From assembly GCA_015680685.1 (NCBI GenBank), contig MNCI01004442.1:19380-83379 (forward strand): DNA of 64,000 nt, given 5' to 3'. Position 1 is the first letter of the stretch. Each line of letters begins with the position of its first letter. Positions 61,061-64,000 of this stretch are shown one piece after another. A program made the position numbers and the translations under genes. The notes beneath the pieces are model-generated. The model saw nothing but the letters and a program-made list of their open reading frames with translations, had not been told where the DNA came from and made no database searches. The stretch comes from Gnetum montanum. Taxonomy: Eukaryota > Streptophyta > Gnetopsida > Gnetales > Gnetaceae.

Positions 61061-61200
61061 ATAGGGCCTACGGCTAGGCCACGGTGAGGCCTGTGGCTAG
61101 CCATGGCCATGGCAAGGCTATGGCTAGCTACAACTAGCTATGGCATGACTACAACCAAGTTGTGGCTAGCTACGGCTAGCCATAAGGCCGCAACTAGTAA
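61061..61200. repeat. GC-rich low-complexity CTAG/GGC tract
   Basis: Repeated words GGCTAGC, GCTATGGC and CTACGGCTAG in both orientations; sharply richer in G+C than the AT-rich DNA on its left. Confidence 0.7.
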
Positions 61201-61515
61201 GTCTAGCCCCTTGGGGCTGGGCCCAAAAGGGAAAAAAATATAAAACCCATGCTTGCATATCCCTGTCACCATTATCCAATGAGCCACCCGCATCACCGCC
61301 ATTAACACTAAGCCACCCATGTCATCACCATTAACACCGAGCTACCCACACCACCGCTATCTTACGCTGCTACTACTGTCTCTATTGCCTCGCATTGCTT
61401 GCATAGTCAGTCATCCTACACTACACAACCCTACTATCTACACCTGTGCCTTGCCTACAATTGTAGCTACCACCACCGCCTTCTCTTTGCCACCCATCAC
61501 TATCTTTGGCGCTGT

Positions 61516-61735
61516 CCATCACTGCCTCCCGTGCTGCCCATCACTACCTCCCTCACCACCCATCACTACCTCCTAAACTATCCGTCATTGCCTCCCACAC
61601 TACCCATCACAGCCTCCCACATCGTCCATCACCACCTTCAACACCATCCATCACTGCCTCCTACACTACCCATCAACGCCTCCCATGTCATCCATCACTA
61701 CCTCCTACACTGCCCATCACTACCTTCTAGCCACC
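61516..61735. repeat. 22-bp minisatellite, ten copies
   Basis: Units CCATCACTGCCTCC-x8 start every 22 bp at 61516, 61538, 61560, 61582, 61604, 61626, 61648, 61670, 61692 and 61714. Because 22 is not a multiple of three and the units lack stops, all three forward frames stay open, which creates the overlapping spurious ORFs at 61319-61791. Confidence 0.92.
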
Positions 61736-62224
61736 GCGCAGTCCCTGGAATGGGTCATCTATCAATTAATGGAAAAATCAAATTTTTTTGACAATTGATA
61801 AGAATTTTAAAATTCCTGTCAACTAAGGGAAATTTTCCAAAAGAAAAAAAATTTGCACCCATCAGTTTTATTTTAAATAGAAAATTCACTCAATTATTTA
61901 CAAAAATTCAAATTGGCACCCAGAGTCTATTTTCAACCAAACAAAAATCGATTTCAACAAATTTGAATCTTTTGAACTCAATGGAACAACTAGATTTAGC
62001 TTTTAGACAATAGAGAATTAACATTTAATTCATTATTCTAGGTCCCAAAAATAATTAGGACTCAATACTTGATGAAAAATCCATGAGAGTTTCAACTTCT
62101 TCTACAACTAACTAACAATTTCGAGATCCATGAAATGGGCCATAGACACTAAGGATTCTCAACATACTTGATTTTTTCAACCTACCAATGTCTAAAACCT
62201 AAGGAATAAATTGGAGAGAAATGG

Positions 62225-62500
62225 AAGCCCAAGTCAATGACAGGATGAATGCCCTTGAAGATCAAATTAATGAGATTAGGGATGTTCAAGAAGAACTTCA
62301 TCACTCAAACCAAGGGTTTGGGACAGAGATGTAAAATATGCTTGAGGAAATTAGGAAATTGTCCTGGAGTTCAGAAGATAAATTGTCAAACATGCAAGGA
62401 AAGATGGATTCCTTTGTAGAATCCATCAAATAATTAACCGACCATCTCATTCAGCCTTCAAACCTTACCCACAATCTACCTAGGAAAGAACATCAAATGA
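62225..62500 (+). pseudogene. Coiled-coil gag-like N-terminal fragment
   Basis: Plus-strand frame from ATG 62225: MEAQVNDRMNALEDQINEI, VQEELHHSNQGF, then a stop, MLEEIRKLSWSSEDKL and MQGKMDSFVESI. The heptad-like spacing of Leu, Ile and Met suggests a coiled coil, as at the N-terminus of many plant gypsy gag proteins. No gag core follows. Low certainty. Confidence 0.4.
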
Positions 62501-62549
62501 ACGAGAAATAGCTTACAAACCTTACAAATGAACGAGAAATAGCTCTACC

Positions 62550-64000
62550 ACATAAGCTTGCTATCAGTAAGATTTTGTGGGGCTGAGTTTAAATAGTTTT
62601 AGAGCACATGAACTTGAAAGCTTTTAATCCAACTTAGCTTATAGTGCTAACTAGTAAAGGCTTATTTTGGCTCTATGAAGAATTGCTGAAAGAGCTCTAC
62701 CATATCAAGATGATAACAAGCATAGGATAGAATTAGCCCATAGAGCTAATTTTCTTATCTATAAAGAATCACTCAAATAGCTCTACCATGTTAGTATTTC
62801 TTTAACACACAAGCTTGATTTTAATGCTTATATCATTATGAAAAAGCTTTATAATTAATTTTTTATCTTATTACGCACTTCGCCACATTAGCTTATAGAG
62901 CCAATGTCTAGAACCATTTTTTGATTCTAGAAAGCTCTTCTAAATAGCTCTGTCACATCAACACTTTTACCACATGCACAAGAAAGCTTATTATTTTGAA
63001 GAAATAAAATTCATGAAAATCAAAAACTTCAGTTCTCCTTTAAAGAGCTCATTGCCATATCAGCCCANCTTCAGTTCTCCTTTAAAGAGCTCATTGCCAT
63101 ACCAGCCCAATCGAAAGAAAAGCTAGAACATATGTAGAGCTAGTTTTTGGATCTATATGAGCTACACCAAAAAGTACCATGCCTCATCTACAAAAATAAA
63201 GGAAGCATTCTAAGCTCATGTTAAAAAGCTATTATATGAAAAAGTTGAAATATTTGTACTCATATGAAAGTAACTTGAACCCTATTAATGAAAACAAGGG
63301 ATGGTTGTTAGGAATTAAAAGAGTCATTATTGCTAATATAAGTAGAGCTAGTAATTTTCGTGGGAAGGAGCCATTAGCACCAAGGTGAAATGACACATTT
63401 CTTCTCCTCTACTAACCTTTTAATGCTCACCTTAAGCTCTAATAAGTCATTGTTGGTTGGCTGCGTCGACAAGGCCTTGTCGATGCATCTTACCCTACGT
63501 CGATGAGGCCCTGTAGATGTAGAGTCTATCCATCACCTATAAATACACACCTACTAGTTGCATCTATGGTAATTTAGATTTGAGTAGCAGTGAAGCTCTT
63601 GCATTTTTTCCATTCGAAAGTTAGAATTTTTTTCTCCTAAGTGCCCACAGTAGAAGTCATTAAGTGTACAAATCTTTATTNTAAATCTTTATTCTAGCAT
63701 TATTGTACTTGAGCATGATAGTGTGTGTAACAATAAAGATGAGCTTTCTAATAAACCTTGTAACACTTTGGAGAGATTAGATATTTTATTTATGCATTTA
63801 CTATTTCCAATTATTTATTAAATGTTTTCAATTAATTATCAATTATTTTCCAGTTACTATGTTGAATAAGCACTTAAGCTGGATAGATTACACACATAAG
63901 TATGACCACTTCAAGCATAACATGTATTTGCTTGGTAATCCCAATAGTGTTATCACTTGGTACACCTAATAGCATAGCGTTTGGTCGCCTAGTAGTGGAT
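62550..64000 (+). repeat. Family X-type LTR in plus orientation, running off the window
   Basis: The end (63915-64000) reads GCTTGGTAATCCCAATAGT, CACTTGGTACACC and CGCCTAGTAGTGGAT, the reverse complement of the motif triplet in X1, X2 and X3. A TATAAATA at 63538-63545 lies about 390 bp upstream of the triplet, similar to X1. U3 carries repeated AGCTCTACCAT-like words at 62540, 62688, 62782 and 62949. The LTR start could not be placed. N at 63068 and 63681 are each flanked by direct duplications. Confidence 0.6.
63538..63545 (+). promoter_or_regulatory. LTR TATA box (TATAAATA)
   Basis: Perfect TATAAATA in the plus-strand LTR, 55 bp downstream of an 18-bp perfect palindrome at 63466-63483. Likely the LTR promoter core. 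Confidence 0.55.

Noticed and set aside
61319-61791. Three overlapping plus-strand open frames of 74-130 codons
   Set aside because: Produced by the 22-bp minisatellite and the CCATCA-rich stretch before it; repeats shift through all frames, with no start context, splice signals or domain.
1-64000. tRNA or rRNA genes, CRISPR arrays, bacterial promoters or riboswitches
   Set aside because: None recognised; the tRNA-like words found are primer-binding sites next to LTRs, and the regular repeats are minisatellites or LTR motifs.

Overview
The window reads as repeat-rich intergenic DNA from a land plant, most likely a seed plant with a large genome; a conifer or other gymnosperm is possible, but that is inference only. 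The sequence is AT-rich, almost no long ORF survives, introns where visible are short and GT-AG, the only recognisable cellular gene family is the plant-specific DUF247 (UPF0481) family, and most of the DNA is decayed LTR retrotransposons. No rRNA, tRNA, CRISPR or prokaryotic feature was seen.

Layout. (1) 1-11650: the 3' part of a plus-strand LTR element ('B') whose ORF2 is split at 3971 by a complete minus-strand element ('A', 3972-10630, target duplication GAAGG/AAAGG). (2) 12.4-16.6 kb: a decayed plus-strand LTR element 'C'. (3) 16.6-20.0 kb: low-complexity tracts, a 98-bp tandem repeat and a truncated DUF247 pseudogene. (4) 20001-24833: a complete but inactive Ty1-copia element 'D' with target duplication TGAAG. 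(5) 27428-36417: a complete minus-strand element 'X1' with target duplication TAAAG. (6) 37207-39095: a DUF247 gene or pseudogene, minus strand. (7) 39747-47694: a related minus-strand element 'X2'. (8) 47.7-53.9 kb: gypsy protease remnant, another decayed TE ORF, a 48-bp tandem repeat and a truncated LTR. (9) 53922-58691: 'X3', a segmental copy of the left part of X1 including sequence outside the X1 LTR. (10) 58692-60511: a decayed multi-exon gene of unknown family with three phase-0 introns. (11) 60.5-64.0 kb: GC-rich low-complexity DNA, a 22-bp minisatellite, a coiled-coil gag-like stretch and a plus-strand X-type LTR running off the window.

The most interesting content is family X (B, X1, X2, X3 and the LTR at the window end). 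These elements share LTR motifs and, where the region is present, a tRNA-Asp-type primer site and a gypsy-type gag with an Arg/Asp/Ser-rich section. In place of pol they carry a second ORF of about 900-930 codons next to the 3' LTR. That ORF has a conserved N-terminal region, a long helical middle and a conserved C-terminal segment. No reverse transcriptase or integrase was seen, so the family looks non-autonomous, and the role of ORF2 is unknown.

Decay is dominated by C-to-T/G-to-A change. Stops fall at Gln, Arg or Trp positions, and the LTR palindromes of element A appear as TG in one LTR and CA in the other. All three ambiguous bases (N) sit between direct duplications, which points to unmerged contig ends rather than biology.
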